A DNA stretch of 64,000 bases from Vitis vinifera (lineage: Eukaryota > Streptophyta > Magnoliopsida > Vitales > Vitaceae). Below are positions 1 through 12,078 of the stretch, one piece after another. The notes beneath the pieces are model-generated. The model had not been told where the DNA came from. It searched no databases and saw only the letters and a program-made list of their open reading frames with translations. Position 1 is the first letter of the stretch. Every line of letters starts with the position of its first letter. The stretch is taken from positions 7,760,501-7,824,500 of the forward strand of contig NC_081810.1 of NCBI RefSeq assembly GCF_030704535.1. Direction: 5' to 3'. Position numbers and translations under genes: made by a program.

Positions 1-880
1 TGGAATTCATGTTCATTAGCATCATTTTATTTTATTTTTTTGATGTTCAATTAGTGTCAAGTTGTTCTATTATATAGACAACAATTGATCAAAAATTGAG
101 GTTTTAGTTTCAATCATGTTACTAATATAAATGAGCTTTATCAACATTTACAAGTTTTAGCAATTCAATTCTGAGTTTATAGCTAGTATAGTTAGTTGTC
201 AAAAGATCAATGGTTAAAATAGTATGTATCTTTGAATAAATAAATGAAAAAAATTATGACAACCAACAAACAACATCTTGATTTTTTGACATTTACTTAC
301 GCTTTTGTTTGGATTATAAAATAATGAGGAAATGAAAAAAATTAAAATTATGTAGAGTGTGTCTAGATGCGATGGGAATGCAAATGGTTTGGTACTCATG
401 CCTATTTCTAAAGTGGGATCCTTAAGGCCCTTTCTAGGGTATTTACTTCTATTATCTAATTAACAACTTGTGACATTTTTAATTATCGCTTGATATGGGG
501 ATGGTCTAAAATTTTTTTATAGAAAAACATTAAAAGAACAATTAAAGAATAAGAGAAAAGACTTAGAAGTATTCCCCTTGATTTGTTTAAGTCATGATAA
601 TATATACAATTGCATCAAAAATAGATGTAAGAGTTTGTCAACCCTTAGTTGTTAGTCTAAGGCCCTCTGAGGAAAGAATGAATAATGTCATATTATGGAC
701 ATTGAGCATTAAGTTTGGGAAGATTGAGCAATTATAAGGAACTTGATCAAGAGGAAAACTTCTAGTTGCTAGAAACTTCTAGGAGTTATCTTGTATTAAA
801 CAAGATATATCATGCTCTTCAACACCTTCCCTGATATATAGCCTTTTTTTTAGGCTTACACACAGACTTAGTAAATTAGG
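1..880. other. Intergenic AT-rich DNA
   Basis: No coding region, RNA gene or clear element was recognised here. The sequence is AT-rich and low in coding character; the only reading frames are short chance ones. It lies upstream of the decayed bZIP-gene copies. Confidence 0.5.
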
Positions 881-884
881 GAAA

Positions 885-1020
885 TAAACTTATGGTGGTG
901 AGATTCGAACACATGACCTCCACCAAACAAGGCTCTGATACTATGTTGAAAAAGCAATTTTTCTAAAAACTTAAACTTGTAGGATTTAGGTTCACAATGT
1001 ATATCATGCTCTTCAATAAT
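885..1020 (-). mobile_element. Possible LTR-retroelement edge (fossil fragment)
   Basis: On the minus strand, around 931-945, there is a TATCAGAGC-containing motif that resembles the initiator-Met tRNA primer-binding site found just inside many plant LTR retroelements. A short phrase (tatcatgctcttcaa) occurs on both sides, at about 810 and 1005. No coding part or second LTR was identified, so this is at most a broken fragment. The call is weak and rests on the motif alone. Confidence 0.2.
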
Positions 1021-1044
1021 ATCAAGCTTACCTAGCACAAAACA

Positions 1045-1455
1045 TGTATCAACCTTGGGTGTAGCAACAATTTGTGAATCCCAACATGCACCAACCACCT
1101 AGATTGGAGCATATGGAAAATTTGGGAATATATGTTTTTTAGCTTGATCGAATAGTGTATTTAAAGGCAAGAAGCCATGTCAAATCCAATAAAAAAATCG
1201 CAAGAGGGAAGATCAATAGATGTCCTCTATGGAGGTGGGCAGAGGCAAACAAAGGCTTTTAATTCATTGCATCTTGAAGACCCTCATAGCTTCAATTGAA
1301 CCTTTTTAGTGTTTGGTTGGTTGTCTTTAAACCCATGGATATCCTTTTTATTTTTTTTCTTTGTAATGCTTATGCGTGTTTCATGTGTTGCTTTTCATTA
1401 TAGGGTTGTCTTGAATGCTTGTTATTTTTCTAAAACTTGGGTTGTTTGTAGGTAT
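1045..1455 (+). pseudogene. Decayed copy A of the bZIP 3' exon and 3' UTR
   Basis: This stretch aligns by eye with 4200-4610, the last coding part and 3' untranslated region of the intact bZIP gene, on the same strand. Shared landmarks are the tcaaccttggg...cccaacatgc...ccaacca block at 1047-1090 (gene 4200-4250), the atggagaatttgggaata-like block at 1115-1130, and the agcttcaattgaac block near 1290 (gene about 4431). No open frame is kept and no upstream exons are present, so only the 3' end was duplicated, or only it survives. It is more like copy B than like the intact gene in places, which suggests the two decayed copies share a history. Confidence 0.75.
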
Positions 1456-2385
1456 GAATTTTATGGAATTTGAATGTGTTCTCTCTTTATGCTATTACCA
1501 TGGAATTGAACTCTTCTTTGCAATTAAGCATGGAATGTATAGGTCTTGCCTACAGAAACTAGGAACCCTAATAATATTTGAGTGGTTTCATAAAACTTTT
1601 CATATCATGGGGCAAGGCATATCTAGCAAAATACTAACATGTTCCACCAATTACTTATCTTTTGTCTTACTGTGAGTATTAGTCTTGAGTTTGAATTCAA
1701 ATTTAATCTCACAATAATCCTTGGAACTTCTAGTCTCAAGGGTGGCAATGACTTCTCTCTTTTTCTCTTTTTCTCTTTTTCTTTTTCTCAATGAAAAGAA
1801 CTATGAAATGAGCATATTTTCATACTAGAAATTATTTGTTTATTTTAATTAATGAATTCTTTGAATTTCTTATTTGATAAGCTAGCATAATGGCAATGGT
1901 TTTCATTGTTTAATTTACAACAATAAAAGCATTTGTGCATCTCTTGTTCATATTGGAAAATTTATTTATAGGAAACACAGATGTTCCTCTTATAATTTCA
2001 TATTCATTATTTGGCATCACAACTTAGGAATGTTGATAATCATGAACACACATATTTTAACTACTAGGCATTAATCAAGAATTCTAAAAACTTGGAAAAT
2101 GAAATGCAACCTTATACCTAGCTAGATCAAATGCTAATAATCATAATTACACACATTTTGTTAGTAAGACTCCATTAGGTGGATTAGGCACCAAGAAGGA
2201 CATGGGGTTGTACCATGCTGATGATCATTGTCCAATGTCCATTCAAACTTCAAAATAAGATGCCTTAATCTTTGTTCATTCAACTTGACTGCTTTCAAAT
2301 TTCTCACATATGAGATGGGTCTAATGATTATTAAAGGAAGATGATTGAAGGTAATAAAAAACACTAAGCTTGGCTAGTACAAATC
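1456..2385. other. Flank of the decayed bZIP copies
   Basis: AT-rich DNA between copies A and B. Part of it (about 1460-2000) resembles the DNA downstream of copy B (about 2500-2740), for instance the aaaagcat...gtgca...ttgttcatattg stretch near 1925-1955 versus 2627-2665. The duplicated segment therefore extends past the gene's 3' UTR. A phrase at 2250-2305 (aataagatgccttaat) recurs at 2754-2800. No gene is seen. Confidence 0.5.
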
Positions 2386-2740
2386 ATATATCAACCTCGG
2401 GTGCAGCAACAGTTTGTATTAGCATTTTCTATTTGTTTTTCATTATGGTTTGTGTTGAATATGCTTGTCATTTTTCTGAAATTTGGGCTCTTTTTTATGA
2501 GTTTTAATTTTTTTAGAAATAGAAAGTGTGTTTTTTTATACCATTACTATATGGTCTTTAATTCCTCTTCCCAAGCATGGAATTTACAGTATGAATCTAT
2601 AATAAGTGATGCTTTTTGAAACGTAAAAGCATCAGTGCACCCTTGAACAGCTTTTATGCATATTGAAAAACTTATTTAAAGAGTTGATGAGAGAACACCC
2701 TTGCTCTTTTATCATTGCATATATATGTCCTTTATTTGGC
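2386..2740 (+). pseudogene. Decayed copy B of the bZIP 3' exon and 3' UTR
   Basis: Begins with the same atcaacct-ggg-gcagcaacagtttgt block as copy A (1047) and the intact gene (4200). A deletion then joins it to the 3' UTR part (tttttcattatggtttgtgttgaat at about 2436-2460, intact gene about 4521-4545). Downstream it stays alignable to copy A through about 2740. No start codon, no upstream exons and no long frame are present, so it is a non-functional relic. Confidence 0.7.
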
Positions 2741-3196
2741 TTCGAATTTGAAAATAAGATGCCTTAATCCTTATCTATCAACCTGAAAGCCTTCAAATTT
2801 CTCATTAAAAAGAGTTACTCCACTGAATTTTAATAACAAAGCTTTCCAAAATTAACCAATAATTTTCTCCATCTCCATGCTCTTCTCGTTAGAGATAATG
2901 TTAGCATTTAGACTAAAAAATCTGACTCCACCAAGTGCATTTAATTAGTCAAATATAATATTAATTGGTTCTTAAATTTATGGCATTATTTTCACATTGT
3001 GAGTGAAATTAATTATAGTGCAATAAAGTAGGTTTATATTTAGTAATTTCTCTTACTAATATATTTATTTTCTTACCCTATGTATACAAAGCTTTCCTTT
3101 TGAAAATGCCAAAACCATATCTTGTTAGGGTTAGTATACTCGGTCTATTTTTTTCCTCAGGTTTTCTTTATCTTTTGTTAAAACAGTAGTTGCTTT
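2741..3196. promoter_or_regulatory. Upstream region of the bZIP gene
   Basis: AT-rich DNA directly upstream of the bZIP coding start. A pyrimidine tract ending in ttttttcag just before the start codon (acceptor AG at 3211-3212) looks like a 3' splice site. The 5' untranslated region may therefore be split by an intron, with a first non-coding exon further upstream that could not be placed. No firm TATA box is claimed. Confidence 0.35.
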
Positions 3197-3220
3197 GTGG
3201 TTGTTTTTTCAGGCGAAGCA

Positions 3221-4381
3221 ATGGATGGAATTAACAAAAAGGATCACTTCGGACTTCTGCGACCGCCACCTCCACCGCCCCCAAGGTCGAGGGTGGCTCC
3301 ATCAACCCAAGTGTTGCCCCCTATTTCATCCCAACATGGAAGGCAACACCAGCTGACAGTCCATAGCGGGGGTGGCAACAGACCACTTCCAGAAGGATTG
3401 AGCCGCAGCATCATTCCCCATTATCAATCTCAACACCCTCAAAATCATCCAATCTCTGCCGGTGGTGGTACGGAAGTCTCTTCCAGAACTGAACCAGTGA
3501 CTGTGCCTGATGCCACCAGGGGTCCTCAACCAGACCCTAACTTGGACGACAGGAGACTCAGACGGTTTGTCCATTTCTGCTTTCACCTCTTTTCTTTTCA
3601 AGAACCTATCTATCATTTTGGTCTTGATTCTTCTAATGATGGAGAGCACTCTAAGCATTTTCATATTATGTTGGCTCACAGGCTTCTTTCAAACCGAATT
3701 TCCGCCCAGAGATCTAGACTGAGAAGGACCAACTACATTAATGAAATGGAAACCCAGGTGAAAGAATTTGAGGTAATCAACATTTATGGAGAATCTATAA
3801 GTATCAGCAATTTTTTCTTTCATTTTCTAATATCTATATGCATATGTACAGGCTCAAATAGCGCAACTCTCTCCAGAAGTGGTATTGATCCAGCGTAAGA
3901 AAAAGCTATTGCAAATGGATAATGAGCTCATGAAACAAAAGGAGACAAAGCTGCAAGAACATATAAATCTCAAAAATGGTACGTACCACCCAATCTTTCT
4001 CTTCTCGCTCTCTAACTCCCTCTCTCTCCCCCTCGCTGACACTAATGCTCACCTTTGGCAGCCGAAACCGATACTCACCAAACAGAATTATATCACCTCA
4101 GGCAACTCTTTGAACTGCAACAACAGCAAAAACAAGGATGGATGGCCGCTTGGGCATCTGGGCAGGAGGATTATATCGCAAATCAAGGCATGTATTATCA
4201 ACCTTGGGCAGAGCAGCAGTTTGCTCATCCCAACATGCGCCAACCATCTGGGTCTGAGAAGATGGAGAATTTGGGAATATCCATGACTAAGGTCGATCAG
4301 ATAGTGGCTTCTGAGGCATATCAACCTGGGCAGGAACGGATGGCAGATCCAGGAAAATATCAGCCTGGTGGGGTAGACTAG
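3221..4381 (+). CDS. bZIP transcription factor, bZIP34/bZIP61-like
   Basis: Predicted nuclear DNA-binding protein of 293 residues. Exons are 3221-3564, 3682-3772, 3852-3978 and 4062-4381; all introns are GT-AG and the phases close exactly. The N-terminal part is rich in Pro, Gly and Ser (eight consecutive Pro near residue 20). The basic region, residues about 108-128, straddles the first splice junction and reads SNRISAQRSRLRR, matching the N-x7-R bZIP signature. It is followed by a heptad zipper (ETQVKEFEAQIAQLSPEV, then LQMDNELMKQ). The DPN...RRLRR lead-in and the LSPEV step resemble plant group E bZIPs (AtbZIP34, AtbZIP61), which in Arabidopsis act in pollen and lipid metabolism; that role is not shown here. 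The C-terminus is Gln-rich (QQQQKQGW). ATG 3221 was chosen because it follows a splice-acceptor-like sequence and begins the conserved frame. Two decayed copies of its 3' end lie upstream. Confidence 0.88.
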
Positions 4382-4859
4382 AGGTGAACAAGTTAAGGCT
4401 TTAACTCACCGAATCTTCAAGGTCCCCAGTAGCTTCAATTGAACTTTCTTTAGTCCTTGGTCTGTTTTCTTTGAACTTAATCATCTCCTTCCATGTTTTG
4501 TTTATTTTCTTGTGTTTGTTTTTCATTAAGTTCTGTGTTGAATGTCTTTATCTTCTGTAAAATTGGCTGTTGTTGAATGCTTATCTTTGCTGTTATCCAT
4601 GGTGTATCTTTCAAGTTCCAACTCAAAAGAGAACTGCTAAAGTCTGAATCCTAGCTGGAACACAACTCTAAATAAACCTTGTTATTATTTCCTTGAATGT
4701 GATTGAGTTGTTTTTAAAAATCAGAATCATCCTCATAATCAACCATTAATTAAAATATATTTTTCATTTATTCAATTTATTTTGTTAATTTTGTGACCCT
4801 TAATACTTTAAAAACAAACTGCCATCAAATTCAAATGTACACTTATCTTTTATATTAAA

Positions 4860-5077
4860 GGTATGTTTGGTTGCAAATTTTTTATTCTATATTTATTGAA
4901 TAAACATTTTTAAAACAATTTATGAATCATTTTTTTAACCTATTTTTACCTTTTTGTTTTAAAATTTAATACCAAAAATAAAAAAAGGGAAAGGTATCAA
5001 AAAAAAAATTTAATTATATGTGTGTTTAAACAAATCTTAAAATAAGAAATTAAAACACACTCACTTGCAACCATGAT
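4860..5077. mobile_element. Possible small inverted-repeat element (MITE-like)
   Basis: The outer ends carry an inverted GGTTGCAA motif: atgtttggttgcaaat near 4863-4878 and its reverse complement near 5058-5074. The interior is A/T-only. No target duplication was made out, so the call is tentative. Confidence 0.3.
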
Positions 5078-5362
5078 TATTGAAAAATTGACAAAACTTG
5101 CAAATATGTTTCTTATTTTTTATCTTAAACAAGAAAATAATAAAATTAGAATTATGGAATCATGTTTGATATTTATAAAAATTAAAAATTTATTTAGGTT
5201 TTCTACTTTTAAAATAGTAAAACCAAAAGTGCATCAAAATGAGAATTTTGAAAACTTAATTAAACATAATTATTAGGTGTGTAATTAAGTATGAATTGTA
5301 CAGGATTTGAGCGGGAATTTTCCCTCCAAGCCAAATTATATCCAAGCTTAGCCCCAATTGAG

Positions 5363-5364
<2 letters not shown>

Positions 5365-5410
<46 letters not shown>
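5365..5410. repeat. (TA)n microsatellite
   Basis: About 46 bp of uninterrupted TA dinucleotides. The short ORFs encoding Ile-Tyr runs on both strands here are translations of this repeat, not genes. Confidence 0.95.
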
Positions 5411-5414
<4 letters not shown>

Positions 5415-7533
5415 GCAAAAAAAATATGATATGGGATAAGCTTTGGAAGATAAAGTTTAGGTTAATTATATTCATTTCCATTGAACATCCAACCAACATA
5501 ATATTATTAGGGCAAGTTTGAGAAAAGAAGAGTACACATCTACGTTAGTATGCAGATACTTCAGATTCTGGATAATTGCATAAGGAATTTTTCAAATTTG
5601 ACTAAGATCAGTAAAGGGGTTTTGAAGGAATGATTCTTAATCTTGTTCATCTGCTCTTGGTAACCTGCAAGGCTTTTTATAATTCTCTGTATGTGTAAAC
5701 CAGCCACCATTCAGGCACAAACACAAGACAAGGCCAAGCCACTGATTAATGGGTTAACATTGTGGCCCAGTCCTCTCTGAAGTCTTATTTAAGGCTTCTT
5801 GCTTCCACGTTCTGCTAGAAGCAAAATTAAACAGGAAAAAAAAATTGTATCACAAGTAATATATTTTCATAACTTTCATATTAACATTTTTCTAAAGTCA
5901 TGAGTTTGTTTAAAGAAAGATAGTCAAATATGAAGTATTATTTACTTTGAAAAGAAATTCTGGCTTTTCCAAAACGAACCTGGCTAATGGATTCTAGCTT
6001 TGTTGTTTAGGTCCAAATTAATATGCTAGAATTGTTAAACTGTTAGTGATTTTATAAAGTGAGCAAATATGCCCGAGTGCCATGCAGTTTTCACCCCTGG
6101 CAAAGCATTATGTGAGTTAATATGAAATTGCAGCACTTCCCAGAACAGATGCATGCCTGTTTATGTTTTTCAGATGACAATTTTACTTGGGCTATGCCAT
6201 GACTGTGCTTTAGTTCATTCCTACTCAAACTTGAAGTGGCTGTTGTAAAATTGCAAGTTTTTTTTCCCCCTAGAATAGTAGAAGTTGCCTTAGCTAGCCT
6301 TTCGGTACGTGGAAATTAAACAGGCTACTTGCTATATGTATTTAGTTCATGCAGTGGAATTGCCAGAGATATGCGCACTACTGAACTCCAGAATTTTTTT
6401 CCTTTTCCCTGTCCTTTTCTTTAAACTTAAAGTACTCGGACTCGAGAACATTTATTTTCTTTAAATTTAAAAACACTACGAAATCACTCTTAGGTTTTTT
6501 TTCTAATTGACATACCCCGCGAAATGTTCATTGCCAAATTACTGAAAATCTGATGCCTAGCAAAAAAGACACAAGATTCATGGTGTGTATATATATGGAT
6601 GAAATTAGATGAACTTCATTTTATATGAGGATGGGTTTAGAGCATCTTCAGGCCTTCAATCACCTGTTTCTTAAACCCAGAAAGCATACTCTTTCAGGGT
6701 TGTGACTCTCACAAAAGAAAAACCCCTTCTTAAAAATACAAAAATGTCAAAAAAAAAAAAAAAAAACCTTTGGAATATGTTGCTTAGAAAAGATTGAGAA
6801 AACACCCTGCACCCATAACATAAATTATGACTTTTGCAACCTTTGTATGGTTCTTAAGCTTTGCAGCGGGATTACTATTGTTTGCAAGCAAGAGTGGAGC
6901 ATACAATTTGGACTATCTTCATATAAAAATCACTCCGATATGTGAGCTTTATAAAAAATATATGTAATCTACAATCAATAGGGATGTGGTCGCATAGTTC
7001 TTAGCATAAGATTACTCCTAAAAATTAATCAAGTTAATAATAACTCTAAAAGCTCCAAATCCATTGGTCACTCCCTCGAGAAAAAAGAAAAGGACAAGAT
7101 GTGTTGTCTGATAGCTAGACTGATATAATAGATGATCAATGGCAGGTACAACCAGGGCACGAACTCACATAGGTCTCAGTATAAGATTGCTCTTAAGGAC
7201 TTAATTAGTTAGTCAGTCACTCTGTATAAAAGAAAAAAAATCAGATATATACTTCGCATTTTCAAGGGTAAATTCAAGCTACATGAGAGAAAGAAAACTA
7301 GGCTAGAAATGTAAGTGAACTGAAATTCTGGACCAAGAAAATGTTTTTGGAAGAACAAAATGAGTTGCATAAATGATATAGAAGTACGGTTTGACATAGC
7401 CTTACATGTCAACACACAACAATATCCTTGTGTCCAAGTACCAACAAGATCTCACTAGAATTCTCTAATTCATAGAGTCAGATCCAGAGTACTTGCCAAC
7501 CTTGGCTTCTTCATTTGTACTATATACCTTCTT

Positions 7534-9039
7534 TCAACCTGCAAACTTTGAGGGCATGTTTAGATCTATAGAATAGATTACTTTCTTTAAAGGAGAAGAC
7601 AAAGAAAGAGATAAATTGTTGTCCAGTACTTCTTCCTCATCCAAAGCCACTTTCCTAGCCTCTTTTCTTGATCTTGTATTCAGTGACAGATTCAGATCAA
7701 TATCACTATCTGGAGCTTTCCTTTTGAGCGAGTTTTGATCTTCCCTATTACTACTCCAGTTCCCATCTAGGGAAATTGAATTGTTAAAGCCTTTATCTTG
7801 CACTCCTCTTCTATGCAATTGTATTGTGCAAGTGGTTTCTGTAGGGATTGATCTGCAGGTTAGCGCACGGATGTGTTCTCGATCATGAAACATCTGAAAT
7901 TCTTCCCGGAATTCATGGGGTCTCTTGCTGTATTGCTCAGTGATCAAAGTGCAATCATTATTCATGTAGAAAACCTCATTCCTTCTGTTTAGACTGGTGC
8001 CGATTCCTTTAGAGATCCTTCCAGCTACTGAATCATGAAAGCCGGCTCCCATAGCAGGCATAGAAGGTCTGGATATCCAGTCCCCATGTCCACCCCACGA
8101 AATGTTGCTATATCTAGAGAGATGCCGTGATGTTAAGACGATAAAATTTATCAACACTTATATAAATCAAAACAAGCACACATAGTTTTATACCTGAAGT
8201 TGAAACCAACCCTTTGGTCAATACTTTCAAATGTGGGAAGTTGCCAAAGGTTGTGAACTGCACTCCCGTTGGGATGCAATTGTCCTCTAGAATTTATAAC
8301 TGTCAAACACACTCATGTTACATTATTAAAATCATCCTAGATGACCAAGGATTAACCTTAACTAATTGCTAAATCTCCTAGAACAACAATTTGAATGCGT
8401 ATACCTTGACCCTTATCATCGATCTTCTTGCTTCGATACATCTGTCACAACAAAGTCCATGGAAAAAATTTTGATCTTAATGATAATTGAAACAGTAAAT
8501 TAAACTGAAAATTCAATTTGCTTCTCATTTCATTTTATGTAATCTTATATTACCTGTAAATGGCTCTTGACATGAGCAATGCTGAGGCCCTTGATGTTCA
8601 TCAGTTGCTGAACTAGCTTAGGAGTTGCTCCTATATCAATTAAAAAAATTGAAATACGGAGATCAAGCCATGTTCTTACAAATAGGAAGCCCCAAAAGCT
8701 TTGGTGGATATATAGTAGAATTTAGTTGCAATGATCATGAAAGAGTGAACAAAATTCATGAAACTTACTTTCTTGACCGCCGAGTCTCTCTACGGCTCGA
8801 ACAAAACAAAGATGAAGATTAGGAGTCCATCGAAGCCTTGGCACCTTTGATCTCACATACTGCCTCACCCCATTGGAGGTTGTCTTCTTTTCACTCTCCT
8901 GATCAACTACGCTGTTGCCTGAGCTGACACTAGTTTTAGTCTTATTTCCATCATCTTCCTGTTCATCATCCTTCCCATCAAAAGGATCAATTGTCTTAGA
9001 ACCGTCATCTTTTCCACTTTCCTCCATGCTTCTTTCCAT
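7534..9039 (-). CDS. GARP / MYB-like (G2-like) transcription factor with EAR motifs
   Basis: Predicted nuclear transcription factor of 356 residues. Exons, in order of translation, are 9039-8769, 8630-8554, 8441-8405, 8299-8194 and 8113-7534; borders are GT-AG and the phases close. The N-terminal 55 residues are acidic and polar. The single MYB-like GARP domain, residues about 60-120, begins VRSKVPRLRWTPNLHLCFV, continues VERLGGQERATPKLV across the first junction, and ends AHVKSHLQMYRSKK, the SHLQ-type third helix of GARP proteins. The C-terminal half is unconserved but holds two Leu-spaced motifs, DLNLSL and NLSLSL, which match the EAR (LxLxL) repression motif; TOPLESS recruitment is therefore an inference. 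The family resembles At1g14600, At2g02060, At2g38300 and At2g40260, of which few are well studied. The ATG at 9039 is the first in frame after an upstream stop. Confidence 0.88.
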
Positions 9040-10239
9040 GGCTTTAAACTCGATCTAAAAAGGAAGTTGAGACACTTCAACGGCAAGGCATGACTAGAAC
9101 AAATTACAATTGGGCATTAGAGCTTTCTTGGTATGGACAGCTCCCTATTTATCATCTTCCTTCTGTCAATATTTCCAACACATGAGCAAATTTCTTCAAC
9201 TGGAAGATTGAATTTTTTTTTATTTAGAGATGGAAATATAGAAACCCTAACTCTTAAAGTCTTAGCATATGTAGATGCTGATGTTCTTAGTCATGTAGCC
9301 ATACATGCGATATCATAACATCATCATCATCATTCATTAATGCATGGTATGGGAATACATGTAAAGTAGAATGGGCTAGCTTTGCCAAATTGAAGAGGAA
9401 CAGCACATTGTATAATGAAACCCTAGTCAAATGTTAGACCCAAGTACTCTCCAGCGCGTGCATAGCATATTCCTCTCACGTATTCGCTTCGTATATACTC
9501 CCCTACAACTATGGGGCTAGAACATTATAGTGGACTTCATTGATCTTATTTCTTTCTTTCTTTCTTTATGTAATGTATGCAGAGTTTGAATTTGAAGTGG
9601 AGATAGATTTGAGTAAAAATGAGAGATATCGAGTCAAAGGACTTATGGTTTAGTGCATAAATGAGAAAAGATTGAAATGTTTCGAAAACCCAATTTTGGT
9701 TTTGTTCTTCTATAATATTATTTATTGTTGGATGGGTATTTAAGTCGGAGTGACCCTACCCGATCCAATCAAATAAGATAATGGGAGAACAATTTTTGAG
9801 AGATGGAACCGGAAAAAAAATGGCTTAAAACCCACCACAATAAAAAATAAAAAATAAAAAAATAGAGTGAGCTTGGAAAGAAAAGTTCTCTACAAAAGAA
9901 GGTGAAAAGGTTTTTCTATTGTAAAATGAAGTGATGCTCAATTTTAATGTGATTTCATTCAAGACTTAAGCCGAAAAATTTAACAATGAAACAACTATTT
10001 TTTAAATCTTGGACATTTCAAAAGGGTAATCCAAAGTTTTCCCACATTTATTATATAGTGAAATGATTTTCTCTTGTTTTTAAATATAAACATATTTAGT
10101 TAAATCACGTTAAAACCATATGTATTTTTATGTTAATTATTTTATCTTTATATTTTTGAACTCAAATGGTTTGGTCGGCGCAACAAGCCTCATGCTTATG
10201 CTTTTTATGATCATATTAGAGGGTTCTTCCGAATTTCAG

Positions 10240-10290
<51 letters not shown>

Positions 10291-11666
10291 AAGGGTGGAG
10301 CTTCTTAATTTATTTGTGCTCATAGTCCTTAATTTGAAGGGTTAAACCTACATGAAATTTGTTGAAAATTAATTCATTGGGCCCTCGCTTTTGTATTTAA
10401 TTTAGAATTGCCCGTTTGAATCATGCTATTCTTCAAAATAAAGTAATGGTTGTGAATGGACCACAACATGTGATTCATGTTACCCTTTATAATCAACATA
10501 TATAAAGAGTAGCATTCTTAATCATCAATCAGATACCATAAATATTCATGTCAATATGCTTGTTAAAGAAACTTATTAGACACGAATTTGTTAATGAAAC
10601 TTGTAAGACACAAATTTGATCATATGATAGCTAAGTTGGAATGAATTTAAAATTTATATATGTTTGCTTTCATTAACAAGTACAAAGCTACTTTCTATTC
10701 CCAAAAAGTTTGAGAGAAGAAAATGGATGGAAAAATATAAGGAAAAGAGAAAAAGTTATTAAAATTTACTCTTATTTGATTGTTTATGGAAAAAATGATC
10801 AAAAGAAAATTAAACTATTGAGTATACAAAACATTTATCATGTTTATTTAGATTATGATTGATTTCCAAAAAATATCAGAGAAAGAAAATAAAAAAAAAA
10901 AAGGTCAAAAAAATGAAAAATAAATAAATTTTAATTTAATAAATTATTTTTATTTAGTATTGAATTCATTTAACTTGTTTTGATTCTTTCATATAAAAAT
11001 AAAAATACATAAATTTTTAACTAATTTTAAATATATTTGATTTTTTTTAATATTTTTCATAAGACAAAATTAATTTTTCTTATCATATTTTTTTCTTTTC
11101 TTAATACTTTCTAATCACCAAATATAATCTAAAAAAATTATAAGAAAAATCTTTTAACATTTTCGTCTTTTCTTCTTCTTTTTTTTATTAGTTTTTTTTA
11201 TAACATCTAAATATAAAAAAATCATTTCCCTTCATAATTTTTTTTCTTTTTGACTCCTCAGAATCCGAACTCTTGGCAACAAAACCAAAAACCCATATTG
11301 AGTACACAACTTCGGTGAGTTTGCTTCACTTTCATGGCATGAATCGATTTCCTCCCACGCGTTTCAGAGGCAAGTGAGGGAAGGGAAGGCAAATAAAAAT
11401 GTAAATGTTGGGAAGCAAGGCCTTGGGAAGTCTGTGGTGATGATGCTTGCTGTCGGTGTTCACGGATTTGTCTTCACTTCTTACCATATGACCGCACCTA
11501 ATAACACCAAAAGTTGTATTTTTCATCCCCAAGATTCCTTATCTTTATATGGGGTTGGTATATAGTATATAGTATGGTTTGCTCCTCAAATCCATCACAA
11601 TATTGAATGCTCCTTTCCAATACCTAAAGCTTAATATATTCATTGTTCCCATAATTAATTAATTGT
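9040..11666. other. Intergenic DNA downstream of 9.0 kb
   Basis: The first few hundred bases are the promoter and 5' UTR side of the GARP gene. The rest is AT-rich with a TA microsatellite at 10243-10288 and an extremely A/T-biased stretch at 10680-11260. A less AT-rich patch runs 11270-11560. No gene is supported. Confidence 0.45.
10243..10288. repeat. (AT)n microsatellite
   Basis: About 46 bp of uninterrupted AT dinucleotides, very similar in length to the one at 5365-5410. Confidence 0.95.
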
Positions 11667-11831
11667 ATGATGGATCGTCAGGATGATGCTTCAGGGCTAC
11701 TAGTTCATCCATCAAGGAGGAACAGCACAATCTCTGAGGAGCCTCTTCTGATAAAACCCTTAATATATTATGTCGTTGGCTGTAGTCAATCTGGGCTGCT
11801 AAGAATCAAGTGTGGAAAAGGTGAGCATTGA
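11667..11831 (+). CDS. Small ORF of unknown function, possibly a first exon
   Basis: A 54-residue ORF beginning MMDRQDDASGLLVHPSRR, in a locally less AT-biased patch. Near its end the sequence ggaaaaG|gtgagc (about 11815-11826) is a good splice-donor match, so the ORF could be the first exon of a gene whose other exons I could not find. No family is recognised. It could equally be a chance frame or part of a non-coding transcript. Confidence 0.18.
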   Translation: MMDRQDDASGLLVHPSRRNSTISEEPLLIKPLIYYVVGCSQSGLLRIKCGKGEH

Positions 11832-12078
11832 ATTCATCAGGAAAGCGATGTGTTCTTGTTGGACTCTTCAAATTGTTTCTATATATGAATCATGCATCAT
11901 GATATGACTACTTGATTATATATTCATTTGTATGTTCGAAAGTTCATTACAAGACAATGGTGATAATATTCATTAGTGTACCCATGAGTCTAAAATAGTA
12001 CACTTCAGAAAATTTTCATAATTAAATATACATCATATGCCTAACTATATGCTTTGTTAATGATTTTTTTAGACAAAT

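Larger units (their letters stand above)
4382..7533. other. Intergenic DNA between bZIP and GARP genes
   Basis: Holds the bZIP 3' UTR (to roughly 4650), a possible small inverted-repeat element at 4860-5077, a TA microsatellite at 5365-5410 and a less AT-rich stretch at about 5700-6420 with no reading frame. About 7200-7530 is probably the 3' UTR of the GARP gene, which is on the minus strand. No additional gene is recognised. Confidence 0.5.

Noticed and set aside
5260-5521. ORFs with long Ile-Tyr runs on both strands
   Set aside because: They are translations of the TA microsatellite.
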